NCBI GenBank assembly: GCA_029204045.2
Contig: CM055080.1
Span: forward strand, 4,881,133 to 4,945,132
Reading direction: 5' to 3'
DNA length: 64,000 nucleotides
Source of the DNA: Tillandsia leiboldiana
Taxonomy: Eukaryota > Streptophyta > Magnoliopsida > Poales > Bromeliaceae
Shown here: positions 1 to 12,339 of the stretch, in pieces
How the letters are laid out: each line of letters opens with the position of its first letter
Position numbering within the stretch: the stretch's first letter is position 1
The notes under the pieces: model-generated
The model's input: only the letters and a program-made list of their open reading frames with translations
Databases searched by the model: none
What the model was told of the DNA's origin: nothing
Program-made: the position numbers and the translations under genes

Positions 1-772
<772 letters not shown>

Positions 773-1183
773 TGATGCAGGCCGATAAAGTCGCATATTA
801 AGACGAAGAAGTATAAGGACAAGAGAGGGAATACCCTAAAAAATTCAGTTCTTTAACAAATATTAAAAGCATTATTCAACTCTTCAAAATCTGTGAAATC
901 TCATTACATCTTTAAATCATAACTAATTCAAGTATATCTTTAAATCTAAACAGATTTGAAATAACAATTTAATCGGAATCAAAATAGGATAAATATAAAT
1001 TTTTCTAAATATCTTAAATACTAAACGAGGGCCCGAACAACCCGGTGGTGCCAAGAGCCGAGAGTCGAGAACCGAATATGACTAGAAAGAGCCGAGAACC
1101 AAGAATCGAACTCAACGGGATCTTCAACTCCGCTTAGTGGAATCGTGTTTCTCTATAAACTCAATCGCTAAATAACCGCATCA
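773..1183 (-). repeat. 3' LTR of the CRM-like element
   Basis: Begins TGATGC and ends GCATCA, a 6-base terminal inverted repeat. It aligns with 5313-5888 over most of its length, sharing for example AATCTGTGAAATCTCATTAC. Relative to the other LTR it lacks about 60 bases containing ATATATAGAGG and lacks a second copy of a block around AACGAGGGTCC. Confidence 0.85.
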
Positions 1184-1194
1184 TCCTTTCCAGG
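1184..1194 (-). promoter_or_regulatory. Polypurine tract of the CRM-like element
   Basis: On the minus strand a purine-rich stretch CTGGAAAGGA lies directly upstream of the TGATGC start of the 3' LTR. This is the expected position for the plus-strand primer of reverse transcription. The same bases also encode part of the polyprotein tail. Confidence 0.6.
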
Positions 1195-1509
1195 TTGGAA
1201 AGAATTTGTCCTCGAGTTGAACTCTTCGTTTTTCGATGAATCTCCATTGTAAGGGATCAAATATTTCACATTAAAAATATTTAGCATGTTTAGGTGACTC
1301 AGTAGCTTAATTTGATATGCATTATTTTTAATCCTTTTTAACACCTCACAAGGATCGATCCTTCACTCGCTAAGCTTGTTATATTCGTCTGCTGGGTAAC
1401 GATTCTTGGTTAAAATAACCAATACGTAATTGTCCTCATCAAACATTAATTTTCGCCCGTGTCGATTGGCTACCTCTTTATACTTTGCATTATTATCTTC
1501 TATCTATTG
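1184..1509 (-). pseudogene. Integrase C-terminal tail reaching into the LTR (CRM-type)
   Basis: Translation of the minus strand downstream of the integrase core shows NNAKYKEVANRHGRK, then YNKLSE, a stop, RIDPCEVLKRIKNNAYQIKLL, and finally the run NSRTNSFQPGKDDAV. Its last residues are read through the TGATGC start of the 3' LTR. In CRM elements the polyprotein is, as far as I recall, reported to end within the LTR and to carry a C-terminal targeting motif. That makes this tail the best evidence for clade assignment. Stop codons interrupt it, one just upstream near 1505 and one within the tail near 1373, so it is non-functional. Whether the motif is a true CR motif needs alignment to reference CRM proteins. 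Confidence 0.65.
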
Positions 1510-2300
1510 TCAAATCTCGTCATAGATAGATTTAAGTTGCTCGGCAATAGCTTCCTCGTGAACGCGTTGCTTTCCTACATGCATAATAGGGGCTAAATCA
1601 AGAATATTGTTTGGACTAGAGCCGTAAACTATCTCAAAAGGACTCCTGCCAATGGAACAATTTCGGGATCGGTTGAAAGTGAAGTCAACTTGTGGAAAGA
1701 CTAAATCCCATTGTTTAGGCTTAATCCCAGCTAGTGCACGCAGTAGAATACCAAGACTTCGATTCACTACTTCGGTTTGCTCATCGGTCTGTGGATGATA
1801 AGGTGTACTAAATTTTAATTCGGTTCTCAATTTTCCCCAAAGACTTCTCCAAAAGTGGCTTATGAACTTGGTGTTCCGATCCGATGTTATGCTCTTTGAT
1901 ACACCATGCAACTTTACTACTCTTTGAAGTACAAAACGACAATATTGCTAGCATCTATGGTTCTTATACACGAAACAAAATATGCCATCTTGGAGAATCT
2001 ATCAACAACCACCATAACCGAATCAATACACCACTGTGTCCTCGGAAGCCCTAGAACAAAATCCATCGCCCTAGAACAAAATCCATGCTGACATCGTCCC
2101 ATGATGCCTTCGATATGGGTAAAGGAGTATACAGTTTTGCATTTGTCGCTAACTCTTTTTGACACTTGGCAGACATGACATCGGTTGACAAATTTACCGA
2201 CATCTCGTTTCATCTTCGGCTAGTAATAATCACTTAAAATTAGCGCCAGTGATTTATCTCCACCGAAGTGTCCCTCACCTTCTTGATAATCTTTTCACGA
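1510..2300 (-). pseudogene. Integrase remnant, Ty3/gypsy
   Basis: The zinc-binding half reads GEGHFGGDKSLALILSDYY, a stop, then PKMKRDVGKFVNRCHVCQ, preserving the second His and the CxxC of the HHCC finger. The catalytic core follows as MDFVLGLPRT (first Asp), SDRNTKFISHFW (second Asp) and YHPQTDEQTEVVNR (Glu), giving a recognisable D,D,E triad. The C-terminal part of the core is the 133-residue open stretch at 1510-1911. A stop replaces the usual Trp of YYWPKM near 2221, and a frame change falls between 1911 and 1917. The family inserts retroelement cDNA into chromosomes; this copy cannot be translated intact. Confidence 0.85.
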
Positions 2301-2399
2301 AGCGAACAATCGGGTATACACAGTAGCACACCTTTAAATAGATACCTCTTTCACACCTGAAATTCAGCCGATTTGCCGGAGTTGGCTTCAAAAATTGTC

Positions 2400-2880
2400 T
2401 TGCCGAAGTATGAATTTTTTGCATACAGCTCATTTAAAGTATCGAAAGCAGTAACCTGAACTCTCATAGTGGTGAGGACTCTGGCTTGCTGAGTCAAAGT
2501 ATTAGCAACTTAGTTGATGGTTTCCGATTTGTGTCGGAGCACAAAATTGTACTCTTATTGAAAACTCACCCACTTTGCATGTCAGCTGCTCAACTTTTCT
2601 TGACCATTGATATACTTCAATGCCTCATGTTCGGTATATAGTATAAATTCTTGATGCAGTAAATAATGTCTCCAGTGTCGCAATGCTCGGACCACTGTAT
2701 ATAACTCAAGGTCCTTTGTAGAATACTTGGATTTCGGCTTTGCTAATTTCTCGCTAAAGAAAGCTATAGGATGCCTTTCCTAACTCATCACAGCACCAAC
2801 TCCGTGTCCCAAAGCATCACAATCCACTTCAAAAAGCTTTGCAAAATTAGGAGTTAAGATTGGCGTGAAAATAATTTTCT
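2400..2880 (-). pseudogene. RNase H remnant
   Basis: The minus strand gives AFFSEKLAKPKSKYSTKDLE, ALRHWRHYLLHQEFILYTEH, EALKYINGQEKLSS, a stop, then HAKWVSFQ and a further stop. This is the standard plant Ty3/gypsy RNase H block, with AFFSEKL, KYST.D.E and the TEHEALKY region in order. Stops and frameshifts make it non-functional. It lies between the reverse transcriptase at 3000-3480 and the integrase, as expected. Confidence 0.8.
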
Positions 2881-2999
2881 TCTTAATAATGTCGAAGCTC
2901 ATCTATGCCTCTGGAGTCCACTCAAAGACCTTCGGTTTTAAACAATCGATTATCGACGCCATCAGACTGCTGAAATTTCGAATGAACCTCTGGTAAAAT

Positions 3000-3480
3000 G
3001 ATGCCAGCCCATGAAAACTCCTCACTTTATGGATGCCTCTTGGAATCGATCACTCTTGTATTGCACAAACCTTTGATGGGTCTACTTTCATTCTTTCTGC
3101 CGAGACAATGAATCCCAAGAATGTCAAACTTTCGGTCATAAGGTGACACTTCTTCGGATTAGTATAAAGCTGTTCTGCGCCTCATTCGTGGGACTATAGA
3201 TTAAGATGTCATCGAAATGTACCACTACAAATTTACCAATAAATGGTTGCAGCACATGATTCATCAGGCACATAAATGTACTTGGTGCATTCGACAAGTC
3301 GAATGGCATTACCAGCCACTCGTACAACTCATCTTGAGTCTTGAATACCGTCTTCCGTTCGTCTTCGGGCCTGATTCGAAGCTGATGGTACCTGCTCTTT
3401 AGATCGATCTGATGTTGGATATCCCGCATCGGTGGCAATACCGAAGGTAGATCTTCTGAAAAAACTTCACTAAACTCCTA
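3000..3480 (-). pseudogene. Reverse transcriptase remnant
   Basis: The best-preserved stretch (3136-3438) reads MPPMRDIQHQIDLKSRYHQLRI, ending in VVHFDDILIYS. It contains the DLKSRYHQ motif, the LVMPFDLSNAPSTF motif and the FDDILIYS active-site box, which holds two of the catalytic aspartates. The upstream Leu-Pro-Pro region reads SEDLPSVLPPMRDIQHQID and continues in frame. At 100 residues it is well short of a full reverse transcriptase because of downstream frameshifts. It would have copied element RNA into cDNA in cytoplasmic particles. Confidence 0.9.
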
Positions 3481-3699
3481 GATAACCATCTTCATTTCCT
3501 CGAGAATCGTGGTCGGTTGCTCTTTTCCATCGGTTGCTCGATTACGACCAGAACTACCTCTGATTCCTTAGCTTCTTCGATAAAACCTTTCATAGACAAC
3601 ATGCTGATACCTTTCTCTTGATTAGCTATCGATTGATTCTTTTCTTTCATGGGCTTTAGAGTAATCCGCACGTTGCTCTTTCAAAAGATGTAGGTGTTC

Positions 3700-3990
3700 T
3701 TTCTCCCATCGTGAATTACCTTTCGGTCAAACTGTCACAACTTGCCCAACAAGATGTGGTAAGCATCCATCGGTACTATATTGTACCAAATCTTATTTGT
3801 TTCCAATTGACAAGAAAATCAAGCACCGCGAATCAACATTCACTTCGCTTCCCTTTTTAAACCAAGTAAACTTGCACGGACGAGAATGTTTCTCGTCGTC
3901 AAGCCGAGCTTCTTCACTGCTTTCTGTGAGATGATATTTTCGGTACTGCCATTATCAATAATCACCTTGCACACTTTATTATTTACTGCA
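3700..3990 (-). pseudogene. Retroviral-type aspartic protease remnant
   Basis: In pieces across frames the minus strand gives LLIIDNGSTENIIS-like and VNVDSRCLIF-like segments, followed by a YHILLGK-like segment. These match the usual order of the Ty3/gypsy protease between the zinc knuckle and reverse transcriptase. The block is heavily decayed and was read by eye across frameshifts, so boundaries are approximate. Confidence 0.5.
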
Positions 3991-4155
3991 CAACGAGTAT
4001 GAAAGATATTGGCGCGTCACCGGTCGTCTTTCTCCTTTTGTCGCGGCGCCAACATCTTCTTTATAATTAAGGTCGTACCTTGATCTTCATCTAAGCCATC
4101 AGGGTCCTCTTCATCAGCCTCCTTGTTGTAGAGAGGTGTACCGAACTCACTCGAT

Positions 4156-5265
4156 TCATCCTCCAGACTTTGCTCGATGTAGAGCTGCTTTCTTGGTCGG
4201 CTGTCGTTCTTTCGACAATCTCAGGCTAGGTCCCCAACTCTCTGCATTGAAAACAACGGACACTCGTTTTATTGGTTGACGTAGCTTTAATTGCTCCTGG
4301 TTCGACTGAAGCGGGTCCGGTTTCCCGTCTGACCTTTGATCAAACTCCTTGTCGCCCCAAATCAGAGTAGTTCGTTCATAAACTGGTTCGATTCGTTTGT
4401 GAACTGGCTCAGCGCTATTGCGTCTCAACCACCAAGGCTCATTGGTACGCTTCGGATATCATCCAGATTGCGTGCAAACTCAACACATTCTCGATTGATT
4501 GCCGTAGCCCACCAATGTACCTCGCGACCTGTTGTTCTCAGACTCACTTAGATCATTCCGAGTGATCAATTGATGGAACTCCTTGGTATAATCAGCCACC
4601 GTTTGGCTGCCTTGACAAAGGTTCTGAAGCCGTTGGTACAAGATTTGGGTATAATTGAAAGCAGGGATTGTTCTTTCATTTTCTTGTTCATATGCTCCTA
4701 ATTTGTGATTTTCGGCTTGCCTTTGCTCTGCCGCGTCTTCTTCAACTGCTCCCACCATGCCGAAACTCGCCCCTTGAGTTTTAAGGCAACTAACTTCACC
4801 TTCTTATTCTCGGACACATCTTTATATTTGAAGATGCGTTCGATGGTGTTCAACCAGTTGATGAAGCTCTCTGCTTGTAGACTTTTCGAATACTCTGAAA
4901 GTTCCACCCTGATGCTTGAATCGACCCATTGATCTACACGACTGATGCGGCCCGAATCACAACGCAACACGGGCGCATCTCTCCGAGGAGTGCAACCATG
5001 GAAGGGATTTTCAAAGTCGGAAGGCTTCAAATCACGGTCGTCATCTTATTGGCCATAGTTTCAACCAACGCCAGGCGTGTGGTTAAGGTCTGATCTGCCT
5101 TCTCAAATCTTCAATCTCGATGTCACAAAGATCTCGTTGACCTCGGGGTCCAACGCTTGCATGCTCGTCGTCGTTCGTGTTGCCAGGGCTGCGTCCATCA
5201 GTGTTGTGTCCTTGAATCGCAGCGTCCTAGTTCGCATTCTCGTTCCTTCTACGATCGCTAGTCAT
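4156..5265 (-). pseudogene. Gag remnant with degenerate zinc knuckle
   Basis: A likely start codon lies at 5263-5265. Downstream come an acidic and basic leader with a heptad-like IEDLRRQ segment, then the capsid-like core FINWLNTIERIFKYKDVSEN and AWWEQLKKTRQ, and then YQRLQNLCQGSQTVADYTKE, typical of the plant retrotransposon gag family. A CFQC pair near 4230-4250 is what remains of the nucleocapsid zinc knuckle. Frameshifts near 5090, 4700-4760 and 4430-4480 split it into three readable blocks. Gag would form the virus-like particle; this one is inactive. Confidence 0.8.
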
Positions 5266-5298
5266 GTCTCGCGAAAGCCCCACTCCAAAATTCAACAA

Positions 5299-5310
5299 GC
5301 TTTGATACCA
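5299..5310 (-). promoter_or_regulatory. Primer-binding site (initiator tRNA-Met) of the CRM-like element
   Basis: The minus strand reads TGGTATCAAAGC two bases inside the 5' LTR. This is one base off the usual plant primer site TGGTATCAGAGC. It fixes the element's direction as minus. Confidence 0.8.
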
Positions 5311-5312
5311 AC

Positions 5313-5888
5313 TGACGCATGTCGATAAAACCGCGTGTTAAGATGAAGAAGCATAAGAACAAGAGAGGGATACACGAGAAATCCAGTTCTTCAACAAATA
5401 CAAAAACTATTATTTAACTTTTCAAAATCTGTGAAATCTCATTACATCATGCCTATATATAGAGGCGATACTTGAATTCTATTGTAAATCAAATTTCTAA
5501 AATTTAGCAATTTTTCTAATACAATCATAATTAACTCAAGTATGTTTTTAAATCTAAACTGATTTAAAATAACGACTTTATCAGAATCAAACTATGATAA
5601 ATATAAACTTTTATAAATATCTTAAATATCAAATGAGGGTCCGAACAACTGAATGGCACCAAAGAGTAATTAAAGTCAAAATATGATAAAAAAAAATTCT
5701 AAATATTTTAAAATATCAAACGAGGGTCCAAACAACCGCGTGGTACCAAAGAGCCAAGGGTCTTGAACCGAACTCAATAGAAAACTGAGTGCGACTAGAA
5801 AAAGCCGAAAACTGAGAATCGAACTCAACAGGATCTTTGACTCGGCTTAGTAGAATAGCGTTTCTAACTCAATCGATTAGCCGCATCC
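5313..5888 (-). repeat. 5' LTR of the CRM-like element
   Basis: Homologous to 773-1183. It starts TGACGC next to the primer-binding site and ends near GCATCC. It is longer than its partner because it retains about 60 bases including ATATATAGAGG and has an internal duplication of a block containing GAGGGTCC (near 5636 and 5722). Confidence 0.8.
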
Positions 5889-6734
5889 GTCTGATAGTTA
5901 ACAGTCTCTCTCCTCTATGTCCTATATTCCTATTCTGCATATGTTTTATATTCTAGTTATTTCTGATAATAAGAGGCTCTAGTGATCCGTTCAATCTCTC
6001 GTACCATCTTCACCGATTCAAAATTCTGGAATCTGATAAACCATTTCCATCCCATGTTAGCTGACATGCTTTTGAATCTTCCTCCTATCTCTACTTTCCC
6101 ACCAATATCCATGCCATGTTTAGGATAGACTAGATTTATCCAGCAGAGTAACTAAAAGCCAGAGATAAAATAATAGAAAATAATAATTAACAACCCACAC
6201 TGTTTCACTTGGGCTCCACTGCTGAGTAGTACACAAATTAGACCAAAATTGTGTAAACAAAAACACAAAAGAAAGCCCTTTATTCCTTTACCCATGCCTC
6301 CGCATGATGTGTGTCCACATGATGTACATGTGTCTCAAAGAAAACATCCAAGAGGACCCATCACCCTCGGGCCTTCTTTTTTAATCCTCATCGTATAAAC
6401 ATCTCAAACTAGTTTATATTTTTAAATCAAGAAAAAAATTGCTACTCAACTGCCAGAAAAATTGAAGAGATGGAACATAATGAATGGTTGGCTTATCGCG
6501 GCTCATGTAGTTATGAAACTAATTTGATCTCTGAGATTATCTAATCTTTCAGTATATTTAATTTGAATCATCTAATGATTTTTCTAATTCAACATTTTTA
6601 GTGCGCCATGCGTAACTATGTTTTCATAAAAGCAAGTAATGTGCCTAAATTTTATAACTTGTAGATAAGTTTATAAATTGTTGTCTTAAATTTTTGAAAA
6701 AATATTGAGGAGAGAGAGAAGGGACAAAGATGCC
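5889..6734. other. AT-rich spacer, nothing recognised
   Basis: No open frame of note, no recognisable repeat boundary and no RNA gene was seen. It lies between the CRM-like element and a palindromic foldback. Confidence 0.5.
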
Positions 6735-7030
6735 AAAGTTGCTCATTTTGAAATTTTGTTTGCTTTTTAAGGGTTTTTTTTTTACATTTAGCCCCCTAAA
6801 AATTTTTATTTTTGAAAATAGCTCTCCAAGAATTAAATTTGTAAAAATAATCCTATCACGCAGTCGCCACGTGTGCGCCACGCGGGTCGGCCTCAATGCC
6901 CAGCCCACCCGCGTTAGGGTCATTTTTGTAAATTTAATTTTTATAAAATTATTTTTAAAAATAAAAATTTTTAGAGGGCTAAATATAAAAAAACTTCTTT
7001 TTAAGCCTTCAAAGTTTAAAACTACAGTCA
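6735..7030. mobile_element. Imperfect palindrome, foldback MITE-like element
   Basis: The two halves are imperfect reverse complements. The left arm runs from about 6760 (TTTGCTTTTTAAGGG, TTTAGCCCCCTAAAAATTT). The right arm ends about 7015 (AAATTTTTAGAGGGCTAAAT, CTTCTTTTTAAGCC). A GC-rich centre at about 6855-6910 contains CACGTGTGCGCCACGCGGG. The overlapping frames on both strands encode near-identical peptides (SPLKIFIF), which is a consequence of the palindrome rather than of coding. No clear target duplication was defined. Confidence 0.6.
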
Positions 7031-7066
7031 AAACCGGATATGGAGCACTCTTTTCATGCGAACACC

Positions 7067-10000
7067 TGTAGTAACCGAGAATTTTAAAAGGTTTAAATAA
7101 ATTTCTGGATTTATAAATAGCAGAAAATAAGTAAATTAAACTTCAAAAATATCGCTTTTTGATCGGGGTCTGATCTCGAAAATCCGAGTTCACCATTGCG
7201 ACCGTCTCGCCGAAACATGAAAAATTCATATTCACTTGTCGACGATCCAACGGTCGGATCTTCCGGAAATCAGCAAAGAAGCTGCGGGCCCCACGACTTA
7301 AGTGTGAATAGTAAACTCTGGTTTTCGGTCCCCTCTCGATCGACCGTAGGCCAATTCACTGTCTGCAAATTGAGACTAGCAGTATGAGTAGTCGATTCTA
7401 GCTAATTTCAACGTTCTGAGCACAATGGCACTGACGGATTTCGTGTTTGGCGATCCGGGTGCATCGAAGTGCGTGCGTCGGATTGCGACTTACAGAACTA
7501 AATGGCCCGAGAATTCATTTGCGCACCAAATCAAGCAAATGAATAGCCTATCTTGAAGGTCTCGACGAGCCGGACGTCGTGGCGAAGTCCATTTCGCATT
7601 TCGTCGAGCGAATTTTCTCGTATTGCGTAAAAAGCGCCGAATTATCGCTTTTTCTTCAAGTTTCTTGGGCCAAAGCTCTTGGAACATTGTTGTTGGGCTT
7701 TTGCCAACTTGTGAAGCCCACGAAATGTTGCTGTGCAGAGCTTGGTGGCTGGGGGTTGTGTGTGAACCCGGGTTTGAGGCTAATTGCAAAGAATCTTGCA
7801 TTTATTGGTTGGTTGCCTCTTGGACTACCCTGGGCCAGAGCACGAAGGGTCCGTGGGGTGTATTCGAAGCACCAACCTCCTCTGAATTCCCCAAACTTAG
7901 CCTGTGCATTGGAGTTGGCCGAGGACATCACCACTAGAGAGGAACTCGAGAGAGAGAGAGAGGAAGAAGAAGATGGAACCAACTTCTTTCAAGTCTTGAT
8001 CTGGAGATCCAGTGGAGTTCCTCTGTACCAGTGGAGTGTTCCTGGAGCCTGCCGTGGCCGCGCGTGAAGGAAGGACCAAGAACCGGCATCTTCCTTCTTC
8101 ACCAACTCCGGCCAAGGTAAGATCACCCTATCCACCGGTTGTTAGCACCCTAGACCCCTAGCAGTAGCATAATGAGGCTCTTAGCATGCCTCCTGCACAA
8201 GCCCGAGCCCCCATGCACGTTGCATGGCCGGCGGGAGCAAAAGATGGCCGGAAACCTAGCCATGCTCCGCCGCCATTTTTCTCGGCAACCTGTGAACCAA
8301 CTCGGGAACCAAAATGATGGGTTTGAACTGTTGGAGCTGAGGATCAACTCCACCAAAATTGGTGGAGTTTGATCAAGCCATTTACTTGCAGAACCTAACC
8401 CTAGTTTTCGGGTTTATGCACTTCGGCCGAGCTTGCTGCTCCGGCGCCGGCGCGCCTCCCCGCCGCCGGCCACTTGCTCAGACTTCTTCTTAAGGGTGGG
8501 GGAAGTGCACCCATGCACTTGCATGGAGTCCATGCAGCACCAATGCGGGGCGGCCATGGATGACCCGAAGCGAAGTCTTGTTGCGGCCGCCGGCGCTCCA
8601 GCCAACTCCGGTTGGGCTGGGTTGGTCGGGAAGCTTTGTATGGACCAGAGGAACATTTCCATCCATGTTAGAGAGCTTCAAAGGGCTTCTGTGGAAATTC
8701 ACCATTAGAGGTGAAGAAGCTCGAAGGGGAGCTTTGCGCCGCCGCGCCGCCGCCGTGCCCTGTCGCCGGGCACAGGCACAGAAAGTTTCCCGGAGTGTTT
8801 TAGCACCCATTGGTGCTTTTGGTTGGGACTCTGTGGCCCTGGGTTGATCATCACGAATTTCGAAGCACATGGGTCATCTTCTTCCCGAGCTCCGGCCAAC
8901 CTGGGGGTTTTTGGCTTGCTCCAAGTTGATGAGAACTACTCCTGGAACTTAGTAGAGTAAGTTGATCCAAGTTGGAAAGCCCCAGATGCAGTAGGTGCAG
9001 AGATGGAGCTCGGGCATGGAGAGTGTGGTGTAGTGTGAAGTGTGCACACCAAGTGCTTGACAAAATGACTGAAAGAAGAAAGAATGGGTTTCAGGCTTCG
9101 AGTTGAATATCAAACTTGCTTATAATTGTCCCCTGAGCTTGATGCTCACTTCAAATCAAGCTTGATCTGTGTGGACAAAAGTTTGGTGCATTGTGAACTT
9201 GTGTGTGTATAAGGGCTTGGTTCTGGTTGAACCAGCAGACCTGGGCTGCATCTAGGGCAAGCCCTGGGGTCCTGGCACTATCCAGAGACTTTTTGATTCT
9301 TGGAGTTTTGTCTGAAAATGTGTAGATTCGAAGTTATGTTAAAACCAAGCCTTAATACAATAATTGTTTAAAAACAGTGTTAGGGTCTGTTTGAAATATT
9401 GCAACAGTGTACTCCTAGCTAATTTGGGGTCACTGGACGCGATGCTCGTGTTTATTTTGGGTTTTGGTGAGCCGAAGAAACGAAAATGCGTTTCGGCTAG
9501 GTTGGTGGAGTAATTCATGACCCGAAGTTTTCCTCGAGTATCGTGCTGCCACAAATGGGTGAGCACGGCGTTCAGCAAGTCGAATGTCACCTACTGGTGG
9601 TGACGGCTCGTAAAAATGATTCTCCATTTGTGAGAACGAGCCAAAACGGTGTTCATTTAGTGTGTAAAACACATTCTGAGTTAACCTGAGGGGTTTGCTG
9701 CAATTGTAACAATATGGAAAAGCTAGATGAATGTTCTAAAACATTATCGAACCTTCGGTGGGTTTTCCGGGGTTCCTGATAAGCTAAATATGATTAATCA
9801 TGCGTTAATCGACAAAATAGTCAATTCGCGCTAGATTTGGTAGATCCTGAGTTGTCATCCAGTGTTGTTGTAGGCCTCAGTCATCAGGAGCCAGCCCGTG
9901 ATTCGTCTTGTGGCTATCGCGACCGTCTACCTTCTGGTGGAGTCGTTGTTCCTTCTATATACAGGTGGGTTTATCTTCGGTCCGCGTTTTATCAGGTCGG

Positions 10001-10451
10001 CCCTACGGGGTGCCGTGGTAGGTTGGACCCCTGTTCTTGGTGTAGCCCTGAACCTATGCTTTAGCCTTACTATATGCTTCTATTCCAGCATTCAGTCATT
10101 ACAGCTATATTGCTTGATTATACTGATGAGCCTTTCGTTATACTCTATTCTTCACTGCATGTTTAGAATAGGAGTTCTAGTACCTGGCATGATTTGCATC
10201 AGTATCGATATCCCGATGGGGATTCCCTCGGCTTCTCGCCGACTGTCCAGTCCACCGACTATGGATTGAGGTTCAGCATTATGATTTGCATCAGTATCGA
10301 TATCCCGAAGGGGATTTCCTCGGCTTCTCGCCTATTGTCCGGTCTCCCGACCGTGGATTGAGATTTAGCATTATGATTGCTATTGAGTTATACCTGCTCT
10401 TACTACTTGCTTGCATATCAGCACAAAATCCTTACATCTGCATAGCCTTGC
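7067..10451 (+). mobile_element. Truncated LTR, family A, plus strand
   Basis: Starts TGTAGTAACCGAGAATTTT. It is the inverted counterpart of 26460-33589, with matching blocks through 10450 (CTTACATCTGCATA shared). Uninterrupted family-A LTR length, taken from the other copy after removing its insertions, is about 4.5 kb, so about 1.1 kb of the 3' end is missing here. The break coincides with the start of a minus-strand LTR at 10452. The frame at 7196-7387 is identical to the one at 33267-33458 on the other strand, but it lies inside LTR sequence and has no family resemblance, so I do not call it a gene. The left boundary is supported by the same TGTAGTAACC start in the other copy. Confidence 0.75.
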
Positions 10452-10504
10452 TGTCACGCCCCGGGGTCGAAGCTGCGACCCGGGCTCACTAACAGATCCG
10501 CCAT

Positions 10505-10526
10505 CTGTACGGAAACTGCCGTACAG
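10505..10526 (-). other. Stem-loop near the LTR 3' end
   Basis: CTGTACGG pairs with CCGTACAG around a six-base loop. On the sense (minus) strand it is followed directly by GGCGGATCTGTT and then the LTR end. The same arrangement with other stem sequences occurs in five further LTR types in this window. Confidence 0.75.
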
Positions 10527-12339
10527 ACGAAGCGTCTAACCTGCAGAAAGAATCAACTACAGTATATAGATATCAGAGCTGAAAGTAAGCTACTAAAACT
10601 GAAGTCCAAACACTGTACAACTGAAAATAAAAACAATATCCATCTCCCAAAGTCGATCATATAAAGAGTCCTCAGATACAAAAACCCAAAAGGGAGATAT
10701 CTCCAAAAACATCAGTGTACAAGCTCTCAATACAAATCTCCTCACTACATCAGTCTCTCAAACTGTAAAATAAAGTACAACTCTATACCTCACAACAAAG
10801 GTCTCTCAACAGAGGAAAAGAAGTAAACTAATCTACTGAAGCTCTCCTCGGAAGGGGTACCGCTACACTCCAACGACGGGTAGGGAACTAGCTCGCGACT
10901 CCCTCGCCTCGGTCAGAAGGATCAGCAACTGGAGTAACAGGAACAGGAGAAGAAGTTCCTGGGGAAAAAGACACCACGACGGGTGTGAGAACTACTTCCC
11001 ACAGTAGTTCTCAGTGGGTGCCGTCAACAAGCCCAACGGTCTGCCCACCAAGTCTACTAGAGGTAAAAGATAACAGTGCAATGAAATCTGAACAAGAAAA
11101 GCTGGAGCTACTCTACAGCTACCATACCTCTATCTAGATACTCAAAAAGTGGAACAGATGAAAGTAAAAGAGACCACTCGCACCCAAGGTGCTCAATAGA
11201 CCCAATCGAACTGACTGCCTCATAGGGTCCAGTCAAGCCTGCGCCTGTCGACTAGGAACGCACCTGCCCACTACCACACATCCACATGAGGACGGGATTT
11301 ACGTGGGGCGTCCTGCCCGACTAACTCACCCCTCGCGCAAAACTGCCTCAACAGGCCCATCGTTGCATCCACTGCGGAAAACTGCCTCAACAGGCCAACT
11401 ATCATATCCACAGCGGCATCTCAGGGACGCGACTCCAACTGAGGAAAACGGCGCGGCATAGAGTATCAAACATTGGCATAAGCAGGCTGTAGTCAAGATC
11501 CACGCTCACTCTCAGAACGGTAGGACTCAAGATCCCCAAATATCTCGCCCAATAGTCGGAGCACTCTCTACGACTCAGCTGATCAGCTCACGCGAAACAC
11601 GAGACACTAGCCTCTCCAACAGCTCGCAGCACAAGGCACACTGGCTGGAGGTACTCCACAGCCAGGAACGACCCACAACTCAAGCTAACAATACTGGTCG
11701 GACAACACTCAACGACCTGGGATCACCGTGAACCCCAACGGTTCCCAACAACACTGGCCGGAAGATACTCGACGGCCCGGGACTACCGCCTGCTCAACGG
11801 CTCCCTCCCACGACAGCGCAACAGGGATACTAGACCTCCCGGGACTACCGTTTACCCAAACGGCTCCCTCCCGGCACAGATAAGCAACCCACTACAACTA
11901 CCAGACTCCACTCTGCTCCCAAGCACGAGTGCAAACGCATCCCACACTAAAGAAAATCCCGACCTCTCGGCCCACTACCCGGGCGAGGATAACACTATGT
12001 CCAGGGATAGAAAAACAGTGTGGGTGTCTAAACATAAAATAACCCTAGCCCAAGTGAGGGTTTTCTACTGGTCTGGTTACACATGCAACATATGACGGGG
12101 GTGCTAGGTCAAGTTCCAAGATAGCTGTATTAACAGATGATAAAAGGAATAACAATTTCTACAATCTAGCATGCTACACAAGAAGATAAACTATCATGCA
12201 TAGTCCTACATCAGTAGAATTACTGTACAGTCCATAAAACTTGGAGATAAGGCCACCCACCTCGATTTGCCACCAATTGCTCGTAGACACTTGCAATTGG
12301 TCTCCACGCGATCCCCACGCAAAAAGATGTCCGCTGCCG

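Larger units (their letters stand above)
773..5888 (-). mobile_element. Decayed CRM-like Ty3/gypsy chromovirus with both LTRs
   Basis: A minus-strand LTR retrotransposon bounded by related LTRs at 773-1183 and 5313-5888. It has an initiator-Met-tRNA primer site beside the right LTR and a purine tract beside the left LTR. Reading the minus strand from 5265 downwards gives gag, a CxxC zinc-knuckle remnant, protease, reverse transcriptase, RNase H, integrase and a C-terminal tail running into the 3' LTR, the normal Ty3/gypsy order. The integrase phrases MDFVLGLPRT and VVVDRFSKMAYF, and a tail ending NSRTNSFQPGKDDAV overlapping the LTR start, are what I associate with the CRM clade. Stops and frameshifts break every domain, so the copy is dead. 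The LTRs differ by large indels, which implies an old insertion. No target-site duplication could be confirmed. CRM assignment is from remembered motifs, not a search. Confidence 0.85.

Noticed and set aside
7196..7387. Identical 63-residue frame found twice in the window, considered as a conserved small gene
   Set aside because: Both copies lie at the same place in family-A LTRs; identity reflects LTR similarity.
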